DNA from: Pseudomonadota bacterium | GTDB lineage: Bacteria > Pseudomonadota > Alphaproteobacteria > Rhizobiales > Methyloligellaceae | Assembly: GCA_022567275.1 (NCBI GenBank) | Contig: JADFHH010000101.1 | Location: forward strand, 1-6,359 | Reading direction: 5' to 3' | Length of the DNA stretch: 6,359 nt | Shown here: positions 1 to 6,138 of the stretch, piece by piece | Layout: each line of letters starts with the position of its first letter | Position numbering within the stretch: position 1 is the stretch's first letter | Program-made: the position numbers and the translations under genes | Notes under the pieces: generated by a model | What the model saw: the letters and a program-made list of their open reading frames with translations, nothing else | Told to the model about the DNA's origin: nothing | Databases searched by the model: none

Positions 1-1
1 T

Positions 2-367
2 CTGGAAGCATGGCTCGCCGCTCAGCTTCCCAAAATCTCTGGCAAGTCGCCGCTGGCCGGAGCCATTCGCTATGCCCTGACACGCATGAAGCGTCTGAGG
101 CCATATCTGGAAAACGGTTTTCTGGAGTTGGATAATAACACCGCCGAGCGATCCATGAGACCCATAGCCCTGGGCAGAAAAAATTATCTCTTCATGGGCT
201 CCGAACGCGGCGGCAAATCAGCCGCCATCGCCTATACGCTGATCGAAACGGCAAAGCTCAACGGCGTCGATCCGCAAGCCTGGCTCACCGATACGCTGGC
301 CCGCATCGCCGACCACAAGATTACTCGTCTTGATGAACTCATGCCGTGGAGTTACGCTCAGTCCTGA
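2..367 (+). CDS. tnpC: IS66-family transposase TnpC, C-terminal part (5' end outside window)
   Basis: This is the C-terminal 121 residues of the IS66 DDE transposase, which catalyses strand transfer during transposition of its element. The reading frame is open to the left edge, so the internal ATG at 86 is not the true start. The block DNNTAERSMRPIALGRKN (residues 44-61 of the visible part) followed by LFMGSERGG is the signature around the catalytic glutamate, here E49. The end HKITRLDELMPWSY (residues 105-118) is the typical IS66 C-terminal tail. No frameshift is visible, so the gene may be intact upstream. The next gene, in the same direction, starts 66 bp after the stop and is a passenger rather than a normal IS66 gene. 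Confidence 0.93.
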   Translation: MEAWLAAQLPKISGKSPLAGAIRYALTRMKRLRPYLENGFLELDNNTAERSMRPIALGRKNYLFMGSERGGKSAAIAYTLIETAKLNGVDPQAWLTDTLARIADHKITRLDELMPWSYAQS

Positions 368-379
368 GCGTAACGGGCT
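364..379 (+). repeat. 16-bp direct repeat, left copy, at the tnpC stop
   Basis: CTGAGCGTAACGGGCT overlaps the tnpC stop codon and recurs at 1388-1403 as CTGAGCGTAACAGGCT (15 of 16 identical). The two copies frame the passenger gene. They suggest that the passenger segment was added to the IS66 tail by a process that duplicated this junction, or by recombination between two IS66 tails. Confidence 0.75.
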
Positions 380-433
380 TTGCTCTCCCCATTCGCGATT
401 GACCCGGGGACGGATAGACCAGAATAGGACGCT

Positions 434-1357
434 ATGGGCTCTGTCGCAAACAAGATAGCAAGGAAGATCGCCGCCCAGGGCAGGTCGAAGGTCATCGATC
501 TGGCCGCTTGGCGTGAGGGCAAGGAGATTGTCCGCGAGGCCGGCCTTGATGACGATCGTGTCGCCCACTTGCTTTCCAAGGATTGTGACCCTTGTCTCGC
601 CCCATACGTTTTTGGACAGAACGTGGCCTCCATTTTGAGCGAGCAGATTTCCCTAATGAAGGAGGCGAAGGGTTACGTCAAAACCGTCGGCGACGCCGAG
701 GACGTATACATGCCGGGCGGTCCGCCGATGAGCCCGCTGACCGTCAGTTATTTCTCCATGTGGTCCCTATTCGACGTCCGGTTCGGTAGCAGCCGCGAGA
801 CTATGGGCACCTGCATTCTGCGCGCCGCCCAGGAGTTCGACTTCCCGCCCTGGCTGTCCGACATCATCAGATCGATGCAGCAGTCTCGAATGGGCTTCTA
901 CGTCCATTGCGGCCGGGACGGCGAGCTGGTTCGACTACGAGAGGTCGGCACGCAGGAGACCATAACCTGCCGCGTTCCGGCCGGCTTTGCCGGCCGCCCG
1001 GGACAGATTTGGTTCGTGCGCCTGCTTCCCCCACCCGCTGGCTCGTACAGCCACCATATCGTCTGTATTACTCCTTACGTCATTGAGTCCTATCCCGAGC
1101 AGGCTTTTGTCGACTATTTGGAGCGTGAGCTCGCGCGGATGGAGGCCAAGAAGACGCTGAAAACGGACGATCATCACGGTCATCTTTTGAAATATGGCCC
1201 TCATTCCAACCATTGGAACGAGTACATCCTGTGCGCCTATACCGGCCATCAACACGAGGCGGTTTTCTTGACCGGCATCCCCGATATCCGCGACAGTCTC
1301 CCCCACGCTGCCGACAACCAACTGGTTCAACCGGACAGTGGGATGACTCTTCATTGA
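434..1357 (+). CDS. Passenger protein of unknown function within IS66, 307 residues
   Basis: I do not recognise a family for this protein. The ATG at 434 follows an AGGA four bases upstream and gives 307 residues, with no signal peptide or membrane segment. Residues 1-50 are charged and helical in character. A C-x-x-C pair lies at 51-54 (CDPC). A proline- and aromatic-rich stretch, MPGGPPMSPLTVSYFSMW, lies at 93-110. Residues 165-215 look like beta strands around FAGRPGQIWFVRLLPPP. The C-terminal part has a histidine cluster (DDHHGH, 245-250) and the blocks WNEYILCAY (261-269) and GIPDIRDSLPHA (281-292), which look conserved in style. It lies in tnpC orientation between tnpC and the IS66 terminus, so it probably travels with the element and may be read through from tnpC. 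The unbroken frame over 307 codons and the ribosome-binding-like sequence argue for a real gene. The function is unknown. Confidence 0.75.
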   Translation: MGSVANKIARKIAAQGRSKVIDLAAWREGKEIVREAGLDDDRVAHLLSKDCDPCLAPYVFGQNVASILSEQISLMKEAKGYVKTVGDAEDVYMPGGPPMSPLTVSYFSMWSLFDVRFGSSRETMGTCILRAAQEFDFPPWLSDIIRSMQQSRMGFYVHCGRDGELVRLREVGTQETITCRVPAGFAGRPGQIWFVRLLPPPAGSYSHHIVCITPYVIESYPEQAFVDYLERELARMEAKKTLKTDDHHGHLLKYGPHSNHWNEYILCAYTGHQHEAVFLTGIPDIRDSLPHAADNQLVQPDSGMTLH

Positions 1358-1387
1358 CCGGATTTATCTATGGGGCTTGATCGGGCG

Positions 1388-1403
1388 CTGAGCGTAACAG
1401 GCT
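1388..1403 (+). repeat. 16-bp direct repeat, right copy, after the passenger gene
   Basis: Partner of 364-379 (15 of 16 identical), starting 30 bp after the passenger stop. From here to 1441 the sequence looks like the ordinary short non-coding tail expected directly after tnpC in an IS66 element. Removing the DNA between the two copies would restore a conventional IS66 3' end. Confidence 0.75.
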
Positions 1404-1423
1404 ATGTCCAACCACCCAGGTCG

Positions 1424-1441
1424 GGCAGAGCGGACGCTTAC
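1424..1441 (-). repeat. IS66 terminal inverted repeat
   Basis: Read inwards on the minus strand the terminus begins GTAAGCGTCCGC, matching the GTAAGCG start typical of IS66 ends. The inner limit of the repeat cannot be set without the opposite terminus. The TAA inside this terminus acts as the stop codon of the disrupted IS1182 transposase gene. Confidence 0.7.
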
Positions 1442-1956
1442 CTTTCCTCGATCTGCTCCATGCGCCGCTTCATCTTGGCGCGCGTAAAATTCCGATCCCG
1501 GTTGTTGACCGCCTTGAACTTGGAGCCATCAATCGCCACGCTGGCATCGGCAAACAGGTTAAGCTGGCGGCACAGGGCGACAAACTGAGCGCAGACTTTA
1601 CGGATCGCGGGGCCGTTGTCTTTACGGAAGTTGGCAATCGTTTTGTGATCCGGCGCCAAGCGGCCCGTCAGCCACATGACCTCCACATTGCGCCCCGCTT
1701 CGCGTTCAAGCCGGCGGCTCGATTGAACCCGGTTGAGGTAGCCGTAAATATAAAGCTTCAGCAAAACCGCAGGATGATAGCCCGGTCTGCCGGTCGCCTG
1801 TGGGCAGGCCCGCTCAAAGCCAACTCCGCCCAAATCCAGCTCGTCAACAAAGACATCAATCACCCGAACCTCATTGTCCTCGCCGATCCAATCCTCCAGA
1901 TATTCGGGAAATAGCGTGCTCTGTCCGCGATCCAGTCCCTCAATAAAGCGCTTCAT
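1438..1956 (-). pseudogene. IS1182-family transposase, truncated by IS66 insertion
   Basis: The N-terminal 172 residues of an IS1182-family DDE transposase. The start at 1956 (MKRFIEGLDRGQ) is favoured over the upstream ATG at 2079 because family members begin with M-x-RF-x-EG-x-DR. A GGGAGGG ribosome binding site also lies just upstream of it (around 1963-1969). Visible family blocks are DVFVDELDL (34-42), TGRPGYHPAVLLKLYIYGY (55-73), SSRRLERE (79-86), PDHKTIANFRKDNG (102-115) and AIDGSKF (141-147), the last carrying the first catalytic aspartate, D143. The gene ends after EQIEER at a TAA belonging to the IS66 terminus, so the remaining DDE residues are lost from this piece. The rest of the gene should lie left of the IS66 element, outside the window. 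The protein is expected to be inactive. Confidence 0.9.
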
Positions 1957-2030
1957 CAAACCCTCCCGCCAAAACTGTGGGAGAATCATATCATGCATCA
2001 CGTTTTGACACAGCCTGGACCCGAAGGAGA
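1442..2030 (-). mobile_element. IS1182-family element, 5' part, interrupted by IS66
   Basis: This is the promoter-side part of the element containing the truncated transposase. Its outer end is not clearly defined. On the minus strand the sequence GGCTGTGTCAAAACGTG (about 2000-2016) resembles the near-terminal sequence of IS5- and IS1182-type elements, so the end probably falls between about 2000 and 2079, close to the stop of the neighbouring gene. The coordinate 2030 is an estimate. The matching other end lies outside the window. Confidence 0.55.
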
Positions 2031-2079
2031 CTCTCGTCAGCATTGTGTCGTCCGCGAATGCTGAGCCGCTTGAGCGCAT

Positions 2080-2484
2080 TCAACAGGGCTGAAAGTGCAT
2101 GCCCTCGCCGATTAAACGCAGGGCCTCGTCTAGCGTCACGGCCTCATAGAGGCAGAGCCACTTACCAGTGTGCCGATGGTAGGACAGGTCGAAGCAGTCC
2201 CGCGCAACGAAGTCTATACGCGCGAATGGAGCCTCGAACTCGGGTTCGATTGCATCCTCTCGATCCGAGCGATAGCGCGTGATGAACCTATACTTGTTTC
2301 CGTGCCATTTGCCATATATGGCGATTGGATAGTTAAACTCGGTCGGCTTGATCTCGGGCAGATAGCGCGGCAGCAGCACATCAGCGATCAGCTGCGCGCA
2401 GGCGGCGGTGATCGCCAGCTTTTCTTCGACTGACGGCTTTTTGCCAGTGTGCCCTTCGGCGTAGACCCACTGCCCACGCGCCAT
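2080..2484 (-). CDS. Conserved-looking small protein of unknown function, 134 residues
   Basis: I do not recognise the family with confidence. The ATG at 2484 is chosen over the one at 2502 because a GGAGG (2491-2495 on the minus strand) sits at ideal distance before it. The product is MARGQWVYAEG... of 134 residues, soluble, with no signal peptide. Residues 19-38 look like a helix (EEKLAITAACAQLIADVLLP). This is followed by an alternating beta-like section, FNYPIAIYGKWHGNKYRFITRYRSD (from about residue 50), and an aromatic stretch, YHRHTGKWLCLYEAVTLDEAL, ending HFQPC. The layout of helix, beta sheet and short final helix resembles small DUF proteins encoded near mobile elements. The stop codon lies close to the probable end of the IS1182 element, so that insertion may have landed just downstream of this gene. 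No partner gene is visible, and the upstream 500 bp are non-coding. Confidence 0.7.
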   Translation of the reverse strand: MARGQWVYAEGHTGKKPSVEEKLAITAACAQLIADVLLPRYLPEIKPTEFNYPIAIYGKWHGNKYRFITRYRSDREDAIEPEFEAPFARIDFVARDCFDLSYHRHTGKWLCLYEAVTLDEALRLIGEGMHFQPC

Positions 2485-2697
2485 GACACATCCTCCAATC
2501 AAAATCGTCCCGGTCCAAGCATAGCCGACCAGGCGCGTTTAACCCACCTCCCAGCATCTCCAAATGAATGTCCAATTCGCAGATTTTCGAGAGGATTTTC
2601 GGAGTGTTCGTGGTCTGTTTGCCACGTAGAATTAGGCTGGAGGAAGCTGAAACTTCTCTCGTTGGCACTTAGCTGTCGGAATCTGACCCGCCGATTT
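2485..2697. other. Intergenic stretch without a recognised gene
   Basis: Short overlapping frames occur on both strands, but none has a ribosome binding site or recognisable protein sequence. The last part, from about 2644, aligns weakly but without gaps to the spliced flank of the second copy of the long repeat, sharing GTTGGCA at 2661-2667. The divergent repeat therefore probably extends to here. The rest holds nothing I can identify. Confidence 0.5.
2491..2495 (-). promoter_or_regulatory. Ribosome binding site for the 134-residue gene
   Basis: GGAGG on the minus strand, six bases before the ATG at 2484. It decides the start in favour of MARGQW rather than the in-frame ATG six codons upstream, which would overlap the Shine-Dalgarno itself. 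Confidence 0.7.
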
Positions 2698-2804
2698 ACG
2701 ACCGCTGTCAGGGGTAGACCTGCCATTGGATGCTGGTTCGGCCGCTATACGCTCAGGAACTGCCGCTTCGGGTGCCTGGCATTTTCGGCTCAAATTGACC
2801 CATA
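2698..2804 (+). repeat. 107-bp direct repeat, left copy
   Basis: It begins ACGACCGCTGTCAGGGG and ends CTCAAATTGACCCATA. The partner at 5099-5205 has the same length and orientation and differs at 10 positions by hand alignment (about 91% identity). Nine of those differences fall in the 21 bases 2749-2769. The minus strand has a continuous frame with the blocks SRKCQAP and NGRSTPDSGR in both copies. These are reminiscent of the conceptual translations of interspersed repeats in rhizobia and relatives, such as blocks like TPESGH and AKCQKRTF. That resemblance is from memory and unverified. The repeat ends 224 bp before the transporter gene. Confidence 0.9.
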
Positions 2805-3028
2805 GCGGACTCAGGCTCTTACCGAATTTTTATCATTGAACGAACGACATCGCCCACCGGACTTGTGCACGAACCATTCAGTAATCGTTGGTTGGGGCCT
2901 ACAGAACGCTGCTCCGGTCAGGGATCACCCTCAATGTTCTGGCTCGCCGATTGGCTGAGTGAAATTATCTTTTTCGGCACAATACCTTCTATACGTTGTT
3001 CGGACGTTGTGTGCGGGGTGGGGGCAAA
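2805..3028. other. Upstream region of the transporter gene
   Basis: No gene and no clear terminal inverted repeat is visible. The stretch must contain the transporter's promoter unless it is read through from the left. An AT-rich part around 2965-2995 (TTATCTTTTTC, then CTATAC at 2990-2995) is the likeliest promoter position, but no pair of good -35 and -10 boxes can be assigned by eye. Confidence 0.35.
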
Positions 3029-4231
3029 ATGTTTTTGCCGAAAAACGCGGAAAAAATACCGAGTGGCGTCTGGGCGCTTGGGTTCGTCAGCCTGTTTATG
3101 GATGCTTCATCGGAGTTGGTGCATAGCCTGCTGCCGGCGCTGTTTGTCTCACTTGGCATAAGCATGGTCGTCGTCGGTTTTATTGAAGGCGTGGCCGAGG
3201 CCACAGCTTCGATCACCAAGCTCTTTTCCGGAGCGCTGAGTGACTGGCTTGGCAAGCGAAAGATCCTGGCGGTGATTGGGTATGGCCTGGCGGCGATTAC
3301 AAAACCACTGTTTCCCTTGGCACAGTCTGCGGACATCTTGTTTACGGCGCGTTTTATCGACCGAATTGGCAAGGGCATCAGGGGCGCGCCGCGCGATGCG
3401 TTGATCGCCGACATCACGCCGCCCTCAATTCGGGGCGCGGCCTATGGCTTGCGACAGTCGATGGACGCGGCGGGCGCATTCATAGGTCCGCTTCTGGCGA
3501 TCGCCCTGATGGCCTTGCTGTCGGACAATATAAGCCTTGTCCTGTGGTTTGCCCTGATCCCTGCGGTGCTCTGCATGGCGTTTCTCCTCTTCGGCGTCGA
3601 AGAGCCAGACGCTATTCCGGCCGCTAGGGACAAGGGCGGCAAACGCGTGTTGCCCTTGCATCGCGATGAGCTTGCGCAGATGAGTGCCAGTTACTGGGTT
3701 ATCGTTGCGATTGGGGCTTTGTTAGCATTGGCGCGCTTCAGCGTGGCATTTCTCGCCCTGCGTGCAATCGATCTAGGGCTACCGATCGGGCTGTCACCTT
3801 TCGTGCTGGTGCTAGTGATGGTTGTCTTCTCGCTGTCCTCCTATCCGGTGGGGATGCTGGCTGACCGCATGGACCGGGGCATATTATTAGCACTTGGCTT
3901 CGTCTCGCTCATCATCGCCGAATTGTTGCTGGCCAACGCTTCGGCATATGTGCTGGCAATGGCTGGGGTTGCGGTCTGGGGCGTTCATCTGGGGCTCACG
4001 CAAGGGCTGCTGTCGGCCTTGGTGGCGGACAGCGCGCCGGATCATCTGCGCGGCACGGCGTTTGGCATTTATAATCTCGTCAACGGCATAGCGCTTTTGT
4101 TTGCAAGTCTCGTTGCTGGTGTGGTGTGGCAAGTGCTCGGCGCATCAATGACCTTTTATGTGGGCGCTGCCTTTGCTGGGGCTGCCCTTCTCTTTTTGCT
4201 TGTTTCCTTCCGCTCACGGCATTGGGTCTGA
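3029..4231 (+). CDS. Major facilitator superfamily transporter, 400 residues
   Basis: An inner-membrane secondary transporter with the length and layout of a 12-helix MFS permease. Its substrate cannot be read from the sequence. The ATG at 3029, preceded by GGGGTGGGGG, gives MFLPKNAEK and a short cytoplasmic leader before helix 1 (about 14-34). An in-frame TTG at 2996 would add 11 residues and is less likely. Motif A of the loop between helices 2 and 3 is GALSDWLGKRKI (68-79), and its counterpart in the second half is PVGMLADRMDRG (273-284). A motif C-like glycine-proline turn lies at GAFIGPLLA (149-157). FIDRIGKGIRGAPRDALIAD (109-128) and HLRGTAFGIYNLVNG (339-353) are characteristic of a family of bacterial efflux-type MFS proteins. 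A charged central loop runs at about 191-217. The gene appears intact, has no operon partner, and lies between two long direct repeats. The group II intron starts 28 bp after its stop. Confidence 0.92.
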   Translation: MFLPKNAEKIPSGVWALGFVSLFMDASSELVHSLLPALFVSLGISMVVVGFIEGVAEATASITKLFSGALSDWLGKRKILAVIGYGLAAITKPLFPLAQSADILFTARFIDRIGKGIRGAPRDALIADITPPSIRGAAYGLRQSMDAAGAFIGPLLAIALMALLSDNISLVLWFALIPAVLCMAFLLFGVEEPDAIPAARDKGGKRVLPLHRDELAQMSASYWVIVAIGALLALARFSVAFLALRAIDLGLPIGLSPFVLVLVMVVFSLSSYPVGMLADRMDRGILLALGFVSLIIAELLLANASAYVLAMAGVAVWGVHLGLTQGLLSALVADSAPDHLRGTAFGIYNLVNGIALLFASLVAGVVWQVLGASMTFYVGAAFAGAALLFLLVSFRSRHWV

Positions 4232-4482
4232 ACACAACCCAGAATGTCCGTTGTTGGCAGTGCGCCCCGAAGGCGCGGATCACCAGTGGAGGAGGGTTCC
4301 ACACGGATAGTTGTCGATAGATCCGGTAGCTGACGAGCGGCTTGGTCGGGTAACTGGCCGGGCTGAAGCCTCGTGACAAAAGCCTGCCCTCGCGGAGGCG
4401 GGGGTCGCCTTGGGCGGCTGAGCGATCCGGCGGGCCGTAATACGAGTGAAGCCTGAGCAGGCCTCGAAAGTGACAATGCGGA

Positions 4483-4489
4483 TGCCGAC
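4483..4489 (+). other. Candidate exon-binding site EBS1 of the group II intron
   Basis: TGCCGAC can pair with the last seven bases of the 5' exon, GTTGGCA (4253-4259), over seven base pairs with one G-U wobble. Its position, about 225 nt into the intron, fits domain 1. The pairing was found by eye; a match of this length with a wobble allowed could arise by chance. Confidence 0.45.
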
Positions 4490-4912
4490 CCTCCTGCCAT
4501 TTGGGGAAGGCTGCATGAGCGGGGAAGTAATCGACATGAGCACCCGTTCGATCCGCCGGGGTAGTGGGCACGGCACGTCGGAAAGGTGATGCGGGTAATC
4601 GGGGGAGACCCGCTTTGGTCGGAGATCGCAACTCCGATGTCGTGGAAGGCACGGCAGGCCTGGCGGGAGTCGGACAGGGTCGTACGAGCGTTGATGCTGG
4701 GTAATGCCGGCGGAGCAAAGGACCCTGACTTCTGGCATGCTTGGGAAGATGCAAAGGGTCGGTGATTGGCGATGAGCCTGACAACACCGTTGAGATTCGG
4801 AAGCGTCCGAACAAGCTCTGTCGCAAGGCGAAGGTGTGTACGTGCCACGGTGTCGTCGCGAGACACCAGCCCGAATTGGCCGTCCACCGTGTGCCTTGCG
4901 ATGAAGCCGGTC

Positions 4913-4950
<38 letters not shown>

Positions 4951-5098
4951 TGAGCGGGGAGGGGAAACGGAGCTACGGCGCGGACTGAGGCACCAGCAAC
5001 TGGCGAAAGCCGCCGGTAACAGCTACTCCCCGTCGCCTAAACGCAACCGCGTCTCTCCTCGACTCTACCATTTCTGCCGGTCGCCGATCTGTCCATGA

Positions 5099-5205
5099 AC
5101 GACCGCTGTCAGGGGTAGACCTGCCATTGAATGCTGGTTCGGCCGCTATGCTCTCAAGAGCCGTCACTCTGGGTGCCTGGCATTTTCGGCTCAAATTGAC
5201 CCATA
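5099..5205 (+). repeat. 107-bp direct repeat, right copy
   Basis: Partner of 2698-2804 at about 91% identity and in the same orientation. Weaker similarity continues upstream through 5069-5098, a 30-base spacer of the same length as in the left copy, and across the intron into GTTGGCA at 4253-4259. The repeat was therefore present before the intron inserted. The spliced minus-strand frame continues from TPDSGR into AEMCQQRTF, matching the AKCQREKF of the left copy in position. Confidence 0.9.
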
Positions 5206-5410
5206 CCCGTCATTCGCGGCGTCTAAAACGTCTCTGTGGCCGCGCGAATTCCACTGCACACTGTTCTCGCATTGCTGGACCCGGATGGGGCTTAGGTTTC
5301 TTGGAACGGATAATCGTTGCGCTTCTTCTTTTCGTTCCGATGTTGCCCATTTCTGGGAGCGCGCCGTGAGACGCTCACCAGCCAGGGAACCCACTACACA
5401 TATCCCGAGC
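5206..5410. other. Non-coding stretch between repeat and broken gene
   Basis: No convincing gene. A minus-strand frame at 5191-5427 lacks a ribosome binding site, overlaps the end of the neighbouring gene and crosses into the repeat. No terminator hairpin with a T-run is visible after the minus-strand gene. Confidence 0.5.
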
Positions 5411-5965
5411 CTACTCCTCTTTGGCATCCTTCAGTTCCTCTATAATTTGAACGTATTCTTCCATGTCCCGAAACTCGTGCAGTACCGCAGCCAATGCCAG
5501 ATTGTCTTCTGACTACTTCAGAAGCGGACCGAAAGCGTATAGGAGCGCCTCATATCGCATTTTTGGGATTTCGCGACGCACTTCGGCGATGATTTGATCT
5601 CGTTCAACACTCTCGGACGCCAGGCGGCAGAGGACCTCTATTGCATTACCTTGTGTCCAATCATACTCGCCGAATGCAACACGACGCAGGACCGGAAGAG
5701 CAGCCTCGCGAAGATAATAGAACATCTCGAAAATTGCGAACTGGCGAGCAGCGATCCAATCGCCAAGTCCTGGAAACTGGTCAGCCAGGTTGTCAGGCGG
5801 GCTGTGCTCGCTATGGAATAGGGTAGCAAGTGTCTCGATAGCATCCGGTCCAAGGTCATCCGCAGCTGCACTAGCGCGCGAACGGAATCCGTCAGCGTCG
5901 TGGACCGAACTAGCGACCCAGCGTATCTTCTCAACACATAGCTCCGCACTAATCATGATTGGCAT
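5411..5965 (-). pseudogene. Probable alpha-helical (HEAT-like) protein, split by an in-frame amber codon
   Basis: The frame starts at ATG 5965 (MPIMISAEL) and runs 150 codons to a TAG at 5513-5515. It continues in the same frame for 33 more sensible codons (SEDNLALAAVLHEF... ending ELKDAKEE) to a TAG at 5411-5413. The tail is acidic and helical like the rest, so a single nonsense mutation in a protein of about 184 residues is the simplest reading. Residues 31-50, 71-98 (AIFEMFYYLREAALPVLRRV) and 107-130 look like amphipathic helices of the HEAT or ARM kind. Such folds occur in some immunity proteins of contact-dependent toxins, but no specific family is recognised here. The start overlaps the stop of an upstream frame as TAATG, suggesting translational coupling. 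The shorter 150-residue product could still be made. A suppressor tRNA or readthrough is a less likely alternative. Confidence 0.6.
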
Positions 5966-6024
5966 TAATCAAAGTGCTCAAACAGCTGCTTGTGGTCCGA
6001 CGCCTTAGTCCTGGTGCCCGCTGA
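5965..6024 (-). pseudogene. C-terminal remnant of an upstream gene coupled to the helical protein
   Basis: Nineteen codons remain (SAGTRTKASDHKQLFEHFD), ending in a TAA that shares its last base with the ATG of the next gene. An in-frame TAG at 6025-6027 stops the frame on its upstream side, and the residues beyond it do not look like protein. The polar, lysine- and histidine-containing tail and the TAATG overlap would fit the end of a toxin followed by its immunity gene, but 19 residues are too few to assign a family. The body of the gene appears to have been lost by deletion or recombination near 6027. Confidence 0.4.
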
Positions 6025-6114
6025 CTACTTTCCCCTGCCGGATGGTAGACCGGCGGTGATTAGCTGGCTACGCTGACGGGTGAACATGACCCAGTGCGGC
6101 CCTGCCAGCATTGC

Positions 6115-6121
6115 CAAAGGA
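6115..6121 (+). promoter_or_regulatory. Possible ribosome binding site of the DUF547-type gene
   Basis: CAAAGGAG ends at 6121, 17 bases before the first of three consecutive ATG codons at 6139, which is longer than usual. No in-frame start lies nearer to it. Initiation might instead use the GTG at 6094, or this motif may not be the true site. Confidence 0.3.
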
Positions 6122-6138
6122 GTGTCCCGAAAAACAAG

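Larger units (their letters stand above)
1..1441 (+). mobile_element. IS66-family insertion sequence, 3' part, carrying a passenger gene
   Basis: The element enters from the left edge with the last 121 codons of tnpC. It ends at about 1441, where the plus strand reads GCGGACGCTTAC; its complement, GTAAGCGTCCGC, is the typical start of an IS66 terminal inverted repeat. Beyond 1441 the sequence switches directly into the interior of an IS1182-type transposase gene, which independently places the boundary there. IS66 elements normally make an 8-bp target duplication, so 1442-1449 (CTTTCCTC) should recur to the left of the element, outside the window. Between tnpC and the terminus there is about 1 kb of extra DNA with one open gene (434-1357), so this is an IS66 with a passenger. 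The tnpA and tnpB genes and the left terminus are not in view. Confidence 0.8.

Noticed and set aside
2996..3031. TTG start giving an 11-residue longer transporter
   Set aside because: The extra residues (FGRCVRGGGK) are unlike an MFS leader, and the ATG at 3029 has a G-rich sequence at ribosome-binding distance.
4303..4309. ACGGATA as EBS2 pairing with TGTCCGT (4245-4251)
   Set aside because: It pairs over seven bases with one wobble, but it lies only 44 nt into the intron, which is unusually early for EBS2. Chance pairing is likely.
5191..5427. 78-codon minus-strand frame running into the repeat
   Set aside because: It overlaps the end of the helical-protein frame, has no ribosome binding site, and its start is only the tail of the preceding gene read in another frame.
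6035..6056. Inverted repeat GCCGG/CCGGC as a terminator
   Set aside because: It is a short stem with an 8-base loop and no T-run on either strand. It is too weak to call.
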